Source: a virus. Taken from it: a DNA stretch of 64,000 nucleotides. The notes under the pieces were generated by a model. It was not told the origin of the DNA, did not search any database, and saw only the letters and a program-made list of their open reading frames with translations. This document shows, piece after piece, positions 15,588 through 22,920 of this stretch. Position 1 is the stretch's first letter; every line of letters begins with the position of its first letter. A program made the translations under genes and the position numbers. The stretch is taken from IMG/VR virus record IMGVR_UViG_3300045284_000279, positions 1-64,000 of that record. One strand, written 5' to 3'.

Positions 15588-15874
15588 TGCTGTTCTTCTA
15601 CTCCGTCGTCCGCGCGGTAGGCTGGCGGCTCTCGGATTGGGCCGAGGCGAAGCTCGATCGCGGCAACCCTGCGCTCGACCTGCCGAAGTTGGCCAAGATG
15701 GCTGGTCCTGCGAAGCTGCCCCGCCAGACCGTGCCAGTGCCGGCAGGAGCGCCGGGCAGGTTGGCAGGTGGTAAGCCTGCCGCTCTGGCTGCTGCGTCAG
15801 CCTCCGGCCGGCCAGGGCAGCCGACCAGCCTGTTTTTCAGGGTCCGGCAACCGGACGTGAACTGGGTGCTCTGA
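15587..15874 (+). CDS. hypothetical protein, 95 aa
   Basis: A 95-residue protein that starts with a hydrophobic segment (MLFFYSVVRAVGWRL) and continues with a proline/alanine/glycine-rich tail. The beginning could be a weak membrane anchor. No family was recognised. It overlaps DnaB by one base. Confidence 0.45.
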   Translation: MLFFYSVVRAVGWRLSDWAEAKLDRGNPALDLPKLAKMAGPAKLPRQTVPVPAGAPGRLAGGKPAALAAASASGRPGQPTSLFFRVRQPDVNWVL

Positions 15875-15877
15875 GGA

Positions 15878-16300
15878 ATGGTCTGCCGGTCCTGCGGCGT
15901 TGCCTACCATCAGCCCTGGGTCGGGTTCCTCGGCACGTGTCCGCAGTGTGAAGGTATCCCAGCGCCAGCGCTGATAACCGTTCCTGACGGCCGCAGTGAT
16001 ATTCCTGAGTGGATCGTTGTGAAGTCTTTCTCGGCCGACGCGACCGAGTGCCCGTCGCGCTTCAGGTTTGTGCTCACGGCGATCCAAGCGCGTGCGCTCA
16101 ACATCAAAGTCGGTCTCGCGTTCCTGCTCGATGCGCAGGTCGCGCAGGCTTGCGTCGTGACGGGCCTCGTCTGTCAGCCTGACAAGTTCATGATCAACGT
16201 CGAAGCTGTGCCAGCTGAATGGGCACCTGTGCCGGTTCCAGAAGCCCGGCGCCGTCGTGCGATCTCCGTAACGGGGTCGCTGAGAAGGGAAGGCAAGTGA
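15878..16300 (+). CDS. zinc-ribbon protein, 140 aa
   Basis: The N-terminus has CRSCG (3-7) and CPQCEG (21-26), a CxxC-x14-CxxC zinc ribbon. The next 90 residues form a beta-rich domain (EWIVVKSFSADATECPSRFRFVL...). Its start lies 3 nt after the previous stop, and it is coupled to the SSB gene, so a nucleic-acid role is plausible. Specific function unknown. Confidence 0.6.
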   Translation: MVCRSCGVAYHQPWVGFLGTCPQCEGIPAPALITVPDGRSDIPEWIVVKSFSADATECPSRFRFVLTAIQARALNIKVGLAFLLDAQVAQACVVTGLVCQPDKFMINVEAVPAEWAPVPVPEARRRRAISVTGSLRREGK

Positions 16301-16776
16301 TGTCGTGGCAGCAGGTAGTGGTGTGCGGAAACCTCGGGCGAGACGCGGAGCTTCGCTATACGAGTGGCGGTCAACCGATCTCGACGTTTTCGGTCGCGAC
16401 TACCGAGCGGTGGAAGGACAAGAGCGGTCAGCGGCAGGAGCGGACCGAGTGGCACCGCATCGTGCTGTGGGGCAAGGCCGCCGAGAGCTTGCAGGAATTC
16501 CTCGTGAAGGGGAAGCAGGTGCTCGTCAGCGGCACGTTGCAGACGCGCAAGTGGGAGAAAGACGGCGTCGAGCGATACACGACCGAGATCAAGGCGCGCG
16601 ACGTCGTCCTGCTCGGCGGAGGCGGCGGAGGCGGAGGCGGCCGCAGGTCCAACCGCGGCGGTCACGTGTCGGACGAAGCGATGGGTGCCGAGATCGAAGG
16701 CGATCCAGTCGGCGGAGATCCAGTCGACGGCGATCCGATCGGTGGAGAGATCACCGACGACGACATTCCGTTCTGA
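16300..16776 (+). CDS. ssb: single-stranded DNA-binding protein
   Basis: The 158-residue protein has a complete OB fold (VVVCGNLGRDAELRYTSGG, ISTFSVATTERWKD, ERTEWHRIVLWGKAAE, VLVSGTLQTRKWE). A glycine run and an acidic repeat (GDPVGGDPVDGDPIGG) follow. The tip DDDIPF is the peptide that recruits replication and repair proteins. It protects single strands made during replication and ERF recombination. It belongs to the same run as DnaB and the nucleases. Confidence 0.95.
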   Translation: MSWQQVVVCGNLGRDAELRYTSGGQPISTFSVATTERWKDKSGQRQERTEWHRIVLWGKAAESLQEFLVKGKQVLVSGTLQTRKWEKDGVERYTTEIKARDVVLLGGGGGGGGGRRSNRGGHVSDEAMGAEIEGDPVGGDPVDGDPIGGEITDDDIPF

Positions 16777-16786
16777 GGAAAAGTCC

Positions 16787-17377
16787 ATGCGAGACCTGAC
16801 GCTGGATCCTGCGATCGTCGCAACGAACGGAGTCGTGATCGGTCCACGCGGCTTGACCGTGACGCGCGAGCTCAGCGAGGAGGAGTGGCTCGGCGTCGGT
16901 CGCCTGATCACGCGACGCCTCTCGCAGGCGTCGTGGCTGGTCGGTGACTGGCTGGTCTACGGAGGGAAGTTCAGCGGCGGTCGCTGGTCCAGCGGCATCG
17001 GGTCGTACGTCCTCGCGCAGGAAGTGACCGGCATGAGTCGGTCGCACCTGTCGAACTGCTACCGCACGGCGGCGACGTTTCCGGCCGGCGAGTGGCTGCG
17101 CACGCTGTCGTGGGCCCATCACTGCCTGCTCGTCTGCGAACCTCCGGCACGCCAACGCGAGTTGATCTCACAGGCTGAGTCGAACGGCTGGACCTGCAAC
17201 GACCTGCGGCAGCGTATCGTGCTGACGAGGGACCGCCCGCGTCCACGGCTGGTGAACAGGCCGAGCTACGTCTATGCCCGCACCCACGTGAAGTGTCCAC
17301 ACTGCGCGACAGTCTTTCAGGTGCAGGGAAACAAGTGCTCACCGCCTGCCGCGGTGCCTGAAGCTGCTTCAGCGTGA
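16787..17377 (+). CDS. LmbU-like putative transcriptional regulator with zinc ribbon (copy 2)
   Basis: The 196-residue protein repeats the LmbU pattern: EEEWLGVGRLI, WLVGDWLVYGG (G-D-W-L-V-Y-G), TGMSRSHLSNCYRTAATFP, LRTLSWAHHCLLVCEPP, then NGWTCNDLRQRI. Near the end, CPHCATVFQVQGNKC (CxxC...C) could bind zinc, which copy 1 lacks. It starts at ATG 16787 with GAGGAAAAG upstream. With the gene at 7333 it forms a divergent pair, possibly regulating different transcription stages. Confidence 0.65.
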   Translation: MRDLTLDPAIVATNGVVIGPRGLTVTRELSEEEWLGVGRLITRRLSQASWLVGDWLVYGGKFSGGRWSSGIGSYVLAQEVTGMSRSHLSNCYRTAATFPAGEWLRTLSWAHHCLLVCEPPARQRELISQAESNGWTCNDLRQRIVLTRDRPRPRLVNRPSYVYARTHVKCPHCATVFQVQGNKCSPPAAVPEAASA

Positions 17378-17391
17378 AAGGATCTTGCTGC

Positions 17392-17553
17392 ATGGAATAC
17401 CCAGGTGACGCGCGCTACGCCGCAGAAGCGCACCGAGCTAGAGTCGAAACAGTGGTCAAGTCTTGCTCTTGCGAAGCGATGCACATGCACCCTGAGTCGA
17501 GCGACGAACTGGCGCTGCGACTCGGACCTTCTCGAATGGAGATGTTCAAATGA
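17392..17553 (+). CDS. hypothetical protein, 53 aa
   Basis: A 53-residue reading frame from ATG 17392, with AAAGGA upstream, ends in ATGA overlap with the exported-protein gene. It reads MEYPGDARYAAEAHRARVET and then CSCEAMHMHPE. Start, stop overlap and codon use fit the gene chain, while the competing frame 17405-17653 has no such signals. Function unknown. Confidence 0.5.
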   Translation: MEYPGDARYAAEAHRARVETVVKSCSCEAMHMHPESSDELALRLGPSRMEMFK

Positions 17554-17969
17554 AGTACGGCGTGCTGCTCATCGTGCTGGCCGGTGTGATCGCGCACGGC
17601 CAACCTTCGATGGCTCCGGCTCCTTCAGCTCTTGCTGGTTCACGTTGGTGTGAGGAATACGCCGACGGCCACTTGACTGGCGGCAGGTTCCCAGCCGATA
17701 GCTCAGGCGTCTGTGTGCATGCCAGCGTGCCGGCGGTTGCATCGAGGCCTCCGAGCGATGCTGTTGGCATTCGCATGTGGGAAGTCGCACGCCTAGATGC
17801 GCAGGTCATCGCGCCTGGATGGACCATTCCGGATACTACGCCGAGCATACTCAGCGTCGTCGAGACGCGCGACACCTGCGTCTACGTCCTGCGGAGCATC
17901 GCTAATCAATCCGTGCATGCGATCGCGCGCAGGGTTCCAGGCCGATCGCGACGACTCTCATGTCAATGA
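17550..17969 (+). CDS. small exported protein, 139 aa
   Basis: The N-terminus MKYGVLLIVLAGVIAHGQPS is a likely signal peptide (short basic start, hydrophobic core, small residues at the cut). The remaining 120 residues contain four cysteines (WCEEYADG, GVCVHA, RDTCVYVL, LSCQ), which would suit disulphide formation outside the cytoplasm. No family was recognised. A periplasmic or surface role during infection is the inference. Confidence 0.6.
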   Translation: MKYGVLLIVLAGVIAHGQPSMAPAPSALAGSRWCEEYADGHLTGGRFPADSSGVCVHASVPAVASRPPSDAVGIRMWEVARLDAQVIAPGWTIPDTTPSILSVVETRDTCVYVLRSIANQSVHAIARRVPGRSRRLSCQ

Positions 17970-17979
17970 GGTGACGGCA

Positions 17980-18336
17980 GTGAACAAGTGGCTCTACGTA
18001 CGAATCTCGTCTCCTGAAGAAGGCGGCGGTCGTCCTGTCTTCACGCACCTCTTCGTCGAAGCCGAGACCGACCTCGATGCCTACGACGTCGGACATCGCA
18101 GGATGCCTGGGCAGGTCTACAACGACTACGTCGTGCCGCTGCAGCCTGACTACGGCACCGACTTCAGGCCTACCCGCTACCGCAAGCGCGTGACCATCGC
18201 TGAGCGCACGCAGGTTTGGGTGGAAGTCGGACCGACGACCGACATCCCGAGTATCCTCGACGAGGTGTGGCGCATAGTGAAGGGCGCACCGGACGTGGAG
18301 ATCCTCGACCCGACTCCGATCAGGATGCTGCCGTGA
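17980..18336 (+). CDS. hypothetical protein, 118 aa
   Basis: The GTG at 17980 is preferred because GAGGTGAC stands about 7 nt upstream. A GTG at 17971 is the alternative. The 118 residues begin VNKWLYVRISSPEEGGGRPV and look beta-rich with an acidic middle. No domain was recognised. Confidence 0.55.
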   Translation: MNKWLYVRISSPEEGGGRPVFTHLFVEAETDLDAYDVGHRRMPGQVYNDYVVPLQPDYGTDFRPTRYRKRVTIAERTQVWVEVGPTTDIPSILDEVWRIVKGAPDVEILDPTPIRMLP

Positions 18337-18434
18337 GCGTTGCTGGCAGCGTCGACGCCGGGCCTGCGATCTTCGACGAGACTCGAAGGCAGTGGACGGC
18401 CGCCTACTGGAAGCGGAAACGGGAGGACAGGTGA
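18333..18434 (+). CDS. very small protein, 33 aa
   Basis: A 33-residue frame starts at GTG 18333, overlaps the previous stop as GTGA and ends in GTGA overlap with the next gene, which is the junction style used throughout the window. The sequence includes RRQWTAAYWKRKREDR, a basic aromatic helix. Function unknown. Confidence 0.45.
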   Translation: MSVAGSVDAGPAIFDETRRQWTAAYWKRKREDR

Positions 18435-18637
18435 CGAAGCAGTTCTGCGACCGCGCGTGCTGTGGCCGCGAGATCACCAACCGCAGTTCAGCGTCTATAC
18501 ACGTCATTGGCGATGCTGACGCAGGCGGGAACGGCACCGTTACGACGACGTGGGATCTCTGTCAGAAGTGTTTGGAGTCGCTGGAAGCGTGGGTCGAGTC
18601 TGCATCGGCGCCACGAAGACGACGTAAGGGTGCTTGA
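18431..18637 (+). CDS. cysteine-rich small protein, 68 aa
   Basis: GTG start at 18431 overlaps the previous stop. The 68 residues have FCDRACCGREI near the start and LCQKCLESLEAW later, a C-x3-CC...C-x2-C pattern like a treble-clef zinc knuckle. The tail is basic (RRRRKGA). It is one of many small zinc-type proteins in this stretch. Confidence 0.55.
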   Translation: MTKQFCDRACCGREITNRSSASIHVIGDADAGGNGTVTTTWDLCQKCLESLEAWVESASAPRRRRKGA

Positions 18638-18638
18638 G

Positions 18639-18830
18639 ATGATGAGCATCGTGCCGACGCAGGTCACCATGATCCGTAGCTACCTGGCACGCGCTTGTGG
18701 CATCGAGCGCTGCGCGTACTGCGGGAAGCGTGGCCTCATCGAACGACTCGAAGGGCGCGTCCTTCATCGAGAGCGATGTTGGGCATCGTGGACGACCGTT
18801 CAGCGCAGGAAGCAGCTTAACCCGAGATGA
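18639..18830 (+). CDS. zinc-knuckle small protein, 63 aa
   Basis: Starts at ATG 18639 (or 18642), just after the previous stop. The 63 residues include CGIERCAYCGKRGLIERLEG and then RERCW, a CxxC plus distal Cys arrangement. It is basic overall and overlaps the next gene by ATGA. No function assigned. Confidence 0.5.
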   Translation: MMSIVPTQVTMIRSYLARACGIERCAYCGKRGLIERLEGRVLHRERCWASWTTVQRRKQLNPR

Positions 18831-19117
18831 GCTACACCACGGCGTCCTTCGCTGTTGGCGACCGCGTATTAGTCCTGAATGCCTTCCGCTTGCCGGCGAT
18901 TGAAGAAGTCCGGCATGTTGGCATCGTGCAGCGAATAGACGTGCGCGGGCCTTCCTTGCCAGATCTGTACTGGGTATCTGGGCTCGCGGTTGCTCGAACG
19001 GCACACGTACTACGGCGTGACGACGCGCACCTTCGAGTGTCAGGCGCACCACGAACCTTGGCCGAGCGATATGCCGCAGAGGACGAAGAAAATCAGGCTG
19101 AGGAGCGATACGAATGA
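18827..19117 (+). CDS. hypothetical SH3-like small protein, 96 aa
   Basis: The 96-residue product starts FAVGDRVLVLNAFRLPAI and continues VRHVGIVQRIDV and LYWVSGLAV, a short beta-barrel pattern like KOW/SH3-type folds. The end is acidic (AAEDEENQAEERYE). No specific family. Confidence 0.5.
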   Translation: MSYTTASFAVGDRVLVLNAFRLPAIEEVRHVGIVQRIDVRGPSLPDLYWVSGLAVARTAHVLRRDDAHLRVSGAPRTLAERYAAEDEENQAEERYE

Positions 19118-19521
19118 GTCCTGATACCCCGGCACCCTCGCGCACCCCCGAACAGATCGCCGTCGACCCGATGAGCGCCAAGCTGATCGCGCGACTCCGC
19201 GAACAGGCCGAGACGCTGGAGCGTGCGCCTGTTCACGACGACATGGGCCTGAGCCTGTGCCACACGCAGACGTGCGACCTTCTGCGCGCAGCCGCCGAGG
19301 TCTTGTCGCGTCTCGCCCTCGCCGAGCGGGGGGAGGGGTGGCGGCCAATCGAGACAGCGCCGAAGGATGGCACGCGCGTGCTCGGGACAGGTAATCGTGA
19401 CGGCACGCCTTGGAAGATCGTCATCCGCCAACTCGATCGATTGGACGGCTGGTATTCCGATCCGGGCAAACATCACGTCCAGCCGACGCACTGGATGCCC
19501 TTGCCCCCGTCTCCCGCCTAG
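19114..19521 (+). CDS. DUF551-like phage protein
   Basis: The 135-residue protein has a helical first half, then GWRPIETAPKDGTRVLGTG and THWMPLPPSP. This is the 'W.pIetAPkDGt.vL...ThWmPLP.pP' signature of DUF551-type proteins, common accessory genes in phages and prophages and of unknown role. From here to about 21857 the DNA uses more GGG/CCC runs than its surroundings, hinting at recent exchange. Confidence 0.75.
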   Translation: MSPDTPAPSRTPEQIAVDPMSAKLIARLREQAETLERAPVHDDMGLSLCHTQTCDLLRAAAEVLSRLALAERGEGWRPIETAPKDGTRVLGTGNRDGTPWKIVIRQLDRLDGWYSDPGKHHVQPTHWMPLPPSPA

Positions 19522-19536
19522 GGGAGTGGCGCGTAG

Positions 19537-19764
19537 ATGGCGAACAGCGGCAGGATTCCAGCCGGAGAGGGCCTTTCGTGGCCTGAGTGCCGCGTGGTGC
19601 GAACAGGCGTCAGCCCGATGAACCCGAAGGTGAAGTGGGCGGAGCTATCGTGCGGGCATGACGTCTATCGCAGCCGGCGGCCACGCATCGGCGCCACCGT
19701 TGTCTGCGAAAAGTGCTCAGCATCCGGACGTGGTGAGGCTCGCTCTCAGGGGGCCCAGGAGTAA
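19537..19764 (+). CDS. hypothetical zinc-binding protein, 75 aa
   Basis: ATG 19537 has GGGGAG about 10 nt upstream. Residues 39-62 (CGHDVYRSRRPRIGATVVCE, then KC) make a C-x-H...CxxC site. A start at ATG 19618 would give the zinc part alone but has no ribosome binding site. Function unknown. Confidence 0.45.
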   Translation: MANSGRIPAGEGLSWPECRVVRTGVSPMNPKVKWAELSCGHDVYRSRRPRIGATVVCEKCSASGRGEARSQGAQE

Positions 19765-19770
19765 CCCGAG

Positions 19771-20076
19771 ATGAACGGAAGCGAATTGATCGCCGAGAAG
19801 GCGCGGACGAACCGCGAGCACAAGGGCTATACGCCCGAGCACGACGACACCCACGACAAGGGGGAGCTGGTGGAGGCCGCCATCGCCTACGCGACGGTCG
19901 CCCGCACGCAGCAGATCATCGGGGATACCGAGCTGGCGAAGGCGGTCCCCGACTGCTGGCCGTTCGAGATGGCAGCGTGGAAGCCGTCCGACGATCCGAT
20001 CCGAAATCTGGTCCACGCGGGTGCGCTCATCGCGGCGGAAATCGACCGACTGCAACGTCTGGCGGTGCGCCGATGA
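19771..20076 (+). CDS. conserved phage accessory protein, 101 aa
   Basis: The 101 residues read KARTNREHKGYTPEHDDTHD, then GELVEAAIAYA, WPFEMAAWKPSDDPIRNL and AGALIAAEIDRLQR. This is a widespread phage family (start 'I..ER..Q...GYt.ehDD.H..GeL..AA..Ya', end 'LV.AgALiaAEIDRl'). The role is not known to me. An interaction with nucleotide metabolism has sometimes been proposed because it sits beside MazG-like genes, as it does here. Confidence 0.65.
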   Translation: MNGSELIAEKARTNREHKGYTPEHDDTHDKGELVEAAIAYATVARTQQIIGDTELAKAVPDCWPFEMAAWKPSDDPIRNLVHAGALIAAEIDRLQRLAVRR

Positions 20077-20348
20077 CCGATCCGATCCCGCCCTCGCGCG
20101 CCGAACAGATCGCCGCCGAGCGAGCCGTCATGGATGCGGCCGAAGCCCTCGCGAAAGCCGAAGCGAGGTACGCGCCGATGCGAGGGCCGCATGAGGGTTA
20201 CGCCGTGATCCTTGAAGAATTGGACGAGTTGTGGGCCGAGGTAAAGCGCTGGCCTAAGCACGATCCGGCGGACATGCGGAAGGAAGCGCTGCACGTCGCA
20301 GCAATGGCGCTCCGGTTCATCAAGGACGTGTGTGATGCTCACGAATAA
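20073..20348 (+). CDS. MazG-like nucleotide pyrophosphohydrolase fold protein
   Basis: The 91-residue product has a helix with EELDELWAEVKRWP (48-61) and a second helix RKEALHVAAMALRFIKDVCD. This matches the E-E-x-x-E ... E-x-x-D metal site of all-alpha NTP pyrophosphatases (MazG-like). It may hydrolyse non-canonical or host nucleotides. ATG overlaps the upstream stop. Confidence 0.65.
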   Translation: MTDPIPPSRAEQIAAERAVMDAAEALAKAEARYAPMRGPHEGYAVILEELDELWAEVKRWPKHDPADMRKEALHVAAMALRFIKDVCDAHE

Positions 20349-21336
20349 AGCCCGCGCTGATGCGTTCGCGGCGCAAGTCTCGACGTCTGGGCGCGTGAAC
20401 GAAGACCTGTATCTCGGAAAGGTCTGCTACGGAAGCGTGACCGCCATCGTGCGCGCGGCCTACCTCGCGGGCTTGGAAGAAGCTGCCGCCCTGCTGCGAT
20501 CCTCCCCGCCTCCCTCCTCACCAGATGACGGGGCGTTGAAGGCCGTGCTGGCGACATTCCGCTGCGCCTCCTGCGGCACGGCGTCGCACCAACCGAACGA
20601 GCGATGCGAGAACCACCAGCCTGACGTGACGGCGCTCGTGAACCGGCTCGGCACGGAGTTGTCGATGCACGCCGCATGGCGCAAGCGCGCAGAGGAAGCA
20701 GAAGCACGGGAAGCAGTCTCCCCGTCTCCCTCTTGGCGGGAGTCGGTCCGGGCAGAGATCGAGGGGTTGCGGCGTCCGAGGCTCGCAACAGTCGTGACGC
20801 TGACGTGGAACGAGGCCCTCGATGCCGTCCTCTCGCGGCTCGCGGCCCAGCCCGCCGGGACGCGGAGAGAACCGTCTAGTGCCGACTGGAAAGAAGACTG
20901 CCTGAAGTATCGCGGTGTCGTCCTGATCGGAAAATACGCCCATTGGTGCGCTGAGTGGGACGGTCTGCCGATTGACGAGCACATGCCGGAATGGCCGTGC
21001 GGCTGCTACCCAGAAGCGGCCCAGCCCGCAGGGACGCCGGTCTATTACGCGGAGGCGTTAGACCTCGCCGCAGACGAGTTGGCGAAGCTCGCGCCGGAGA
21101 AGGTTCCAGAGCGAGCGCCAAAGATCATCGCCATCATGCGGAATGCCGCGCACGCGATGAAGGCCCAGCCCGCCCCCGAGGATGACCGGGCACGGCTGCT
21201 GGATTTACGAGAACGATTATGGAGTGCGAGTCGTCATCCTGTATGGATGCGACGAACAACCGCGTTGCGGGTATTTGATGAATGGCTGGCCGAAATGGAC
21301 GCGGCGCTCGCCTCCCCTCCGAAGGAGAACACGTGA
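20335..21336 (+). CDS. modular accessory protein, 333 aa
   Basis: A 333-residue protein (GTG at 20332 or ATG at 20335). It looks modular: a helical start, a cysteine motif (FRCASCGTASHQPNERCENH, residues 80-100), a helix-rich middle, then WCAEWDGLPIDEHMPEWPCGC (about 205-226), followed by more helices. Three short AAQPAG-type linkers, encoded by the same 12 bases (20844, 21018, 21162), separate the parts. Such patchwork proteins are common in phage accessory regions. No function assigned. Confidence 0.55.
   Translation: MLTNKARADAFAAQVSTSGRVNEDLYLGKVCYGSVTAIVRAAYLAGLEEAAALLRSSPPPSSPDDGALKAVLATFRCASCGTASHQPNERCENHQPDVTALVNRLGTELSMHAAWRKRAEEAEAREAVSPSPSWRESVRAEIEGLRRPRLATVVTLTWNEALDAVLSRLAAQPAGTRREPSSADWKEDCLKYRGVVLIGKYAHWCAEWDGLPIDEHMPEWPCGCYPEAAQPAGTPVYYAEALDLAADELAKLAPEKVPERAPKIIAIMRNAAHAMKAQPAPEDDRARLLDLRERLWSASRHPVWMRRTTALRVFDEWLAEMDAALASPPKENT
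20844..21173 (+). repeat. three copies of GGCCCAGCCCGC in one gene
   Basis: The 12-mer occurs at 20844-20855, 21018-21029 and 21162-21173, all in the same frame, encoding AQPAG/AQPAP linkers. It could mark shuffling points between modules of this gene. Confidence 0.6.
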
Positions 21337-21857
21337 CCGAGCATGTGCATTGCGTTTGTCAGTGCTGCCGGTGCGGCGCATTGGATCTGACCCCACCCGC
21401 GTCTCGGCTCGCCGCGCCAGCCGCCGACCCGGACATGCGGCCCTGCAACTGCGCGGACCCCGAGAACTGCCGGGAGCCTGTGCCGGGACGCCTCTGCCGC
21501 CGCGGTTCTGCCGTCTCAGCCCCCGAGGGAGGACGGCTGCCTGTCTCTACTGACGAACGCGAACAGCTCCATCGACTTCTGCAAGCGTGCGATGCCCTGA
21601 TTGATTCGGAAGAACATCCAGAGCTACACGCGGCCATCTTCGCCGTCCTCGGGAAGTGCGACGGTGCTTGCGTGCCTCCGCCGCTCGTGCCGCTTCTCGC
21701 GCTCGCGGTCGAATGTGCGCGAGTACAACTGAAGACTGGTCATTGGGTCTGGACGCGCACGACGGTGAATGGTCCGCCTCAGTGCTGCAGCTGCCGCGTC
21801 TGCACGAAGGTCCGCGCGGCGTTCCAAACACAGGCTGACTATGAGGCGTTGCTATGA
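21333..21857 (+). CDS. cysteine-rich protein, 174 aa
   Basis: GTG start 21333 overlaps the previous stop. The N-terminus has CVCQCCRCG, then PCNCADPENCREP and LCRRG. A helical middle follows, and then QCCSCRVCTKVRAAF. Several CxC and CxxC pairs suggest two zinc sites. Function unknown. Confidence 0.5.
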   Translation: MTEHVHCVCQCCRCGALDLTPPASRLAAPAADPDMRPCNCADPENCREPVPGRLCRRGSAVSAPEGGRLPVSTDEREQLHRLLQACDALIDSEEHPELHAAIFAVLGKCDGACVPPPLVPLLALAVECARVQLKTGHWVWTRTTVNGPPQCCSCRVCTKVRAAFQTQADYEALL

Positions 21858-22405
21858 ACGACTGGTGGTCGAAGCAGGAGTGGCCGTGCGTCTGCCAAGG
21901 GACCGATCCGTGGATCCACTCGCACTACGACTACAACCAGCACCCGTGTGCGCGCTGCGAATGCGCTGGCTATCGACCTCGCATTCCAGAGGCCGTCGGT
22001 ATTCGCATCCTGCTCGGACCGGAGATGACGAACGAGCAGGCTGCGACGATCTTGCTTGGTCCTGAGCCTATGCGACCTGTGCAGCCGCCGGAAGACTTCA
22101 GGAACGAATACGAGCGGTACTGCCGCGAGGCCTGCGGCGCGAAGCCGGGCGCCCAGCTCCTGTGTGCGGACTGCCTGCACAATCGCGACCTCGTTGAGCG
22201 GCTGAAAGCGACTCAGGCGAGGAAGCTGACTGAGGTCTATCAGGTCATAGGATGGGATTCGATGGCTAGCAGTTGGGGCGATACCTATCTCGATAAGGTG
22301 TTCTGGACGATGGAGAAAGCCCTGCAGCGCTGCATCGAGTTAAACGTGAATGCCCCACTTCACCAACCGCGTGCGCACGTCAGGACTGTCGTCGTCGAGG
22401 ATTGA
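21854..22405 (+). CDS. hypothetical zinc-binding protein, 183 aa
   Basis: The 183-residue product begins MNDWWSKQEWPCVCQGTDPW and has HPCARCECAGY, then YCREACGAKPG and LCADCLHNRD. These pairs of CxC and CxxC could bind two metal ions. A helical C-terminal half follows (KLTEVYQVIGWDSMASSWGD). No family recognised. Confidence 0.5.
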   Translation: MNDWWSKQEWPCVCQGTDPWIHSHYDYNQHPCARCECAGYRPRIPEAVGIRILLGPEMTNEQAATILLGPEPMRPVQPPEDFRNEYERYCREACGAKPGAQLLCADCLHNRDLVERLKATQARKLTEVYQVIGWDSMASSWGDTYLDKVFWTMEKALQRCIELNVNAPLHQPRAHVRTVVVED

Positions 22406-22651
22406 ATGCTGAACGGCATCCGCATCATCGAGAGTGTCTACCTCGTCGAAGATGCCGAAGTCTGGGTGCCGCTCGGCCGTAGCGGCTGGAAGACTCCACG
22501 CGTCGTGCAGGTGCCGAGCCGCAAGGCCGTTGCGCTTGACTCCCACATGCTGGTGATGCATCCCGTCGCAGTCGCTGAACTACGCAGGCTGTCTGAAGGG
22601 AAGCAGCTGATCGCTTCCTTCAAGCTTCCACCTCAGGAGAGTCTTCGATGA
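22406..22651 (+). CDS. hypothetical protein, 81 aa
   Basis: Starts immediately after the previous stop. The 81 residues are beta-rich (IRIIESVYLVEDAEVWVPLG), with a helix near the end. No domain recognised; overlaps the next gene by ATGA. Confidence 0.5.
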   Translation: MLNGIRIIESVYLVEDAEVWVPLGRSGWKTPRVVQVPSRKAVALDSHMLVMHPVAVAELRRLSEGKQLIASFKLPPQESLR

Positions 22652-22920
22652 AGCTGCTGTTCTGTCCAGTCTGCGGCGACGTCGTGAAGTTGACGCACCA
22701 ATTCCGATCGTGCCAGTGTCGTGCCTGCCAGGGTCGCTACGTCTCAGATGATGTCGTCGCGGTAACTGGAGACTGCGCAGAAGTCATCGGGCTTGACTCA
22801 GGCGGAGTCCACGCTGCACTTGCGCTCGTCGACTCGAATGACCGCAGAGGCCCAGACATCGCCGCGTGGATGTTTCAGCACGGTTCCGATCGCATCCAGC
22901 GGTTAGGTAAACTTCGATGA
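22648..22920 (+). CDS. phage zinc-ribbon protein, 90 aa
   Basis: The 90-residue protein opens KLLFCPVCGDVVKLTHQFRS, then CQCRACQGRYV, a CxxC...CxC-xx-C ribbon typical of a common phage family ('CpvCgDvVkL...R.C.CG...g.Y'). The function of that family is not established. A DNA- or protein-binding adaptor is plausible. Confidence 0.65.
   Translation: MKLLFCPVCGDVVKLTHQFRSCQCRACQGRYVSDDVVAVTGDCAEVIGLDSGGVHAALALVDSNDRRGPDIAAWMFQHGSDRIQRLGKLR

Noticed and set aside
16612-16640. Glycine-run DNA in ssb as a possible regulatory G-rich element
   Set aside because: The run simply encodes the flexible glycine linker usual between SSB's OB fold and its acidic tip.
17405-17653. An 82-codon frame in the plus strand
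   Set aside because: It overlaps a 53-residue frame with standard junctions and the exported protein at 17550, and it has no ribosome binding site or motif.
18818-19774. 13-bp direct repeat TAACCCGAGATGA at 18818 and 19762, at gene junctions
   Set aside because: A 13-mer match is expected many times by chance in 64 kb, and the bases serve different reading purposes at the two sites. Not evidence of an insertion element.
21182-21553. A 123-codon frame starting MTGHGCWIYENDYG
   Set aside because: Tempting N-terminus, but it overlaps the end of the 20335 gene and most of the 21333 gene, both with ordinary junctions, and its second half is arginine-rich shadow sequence.
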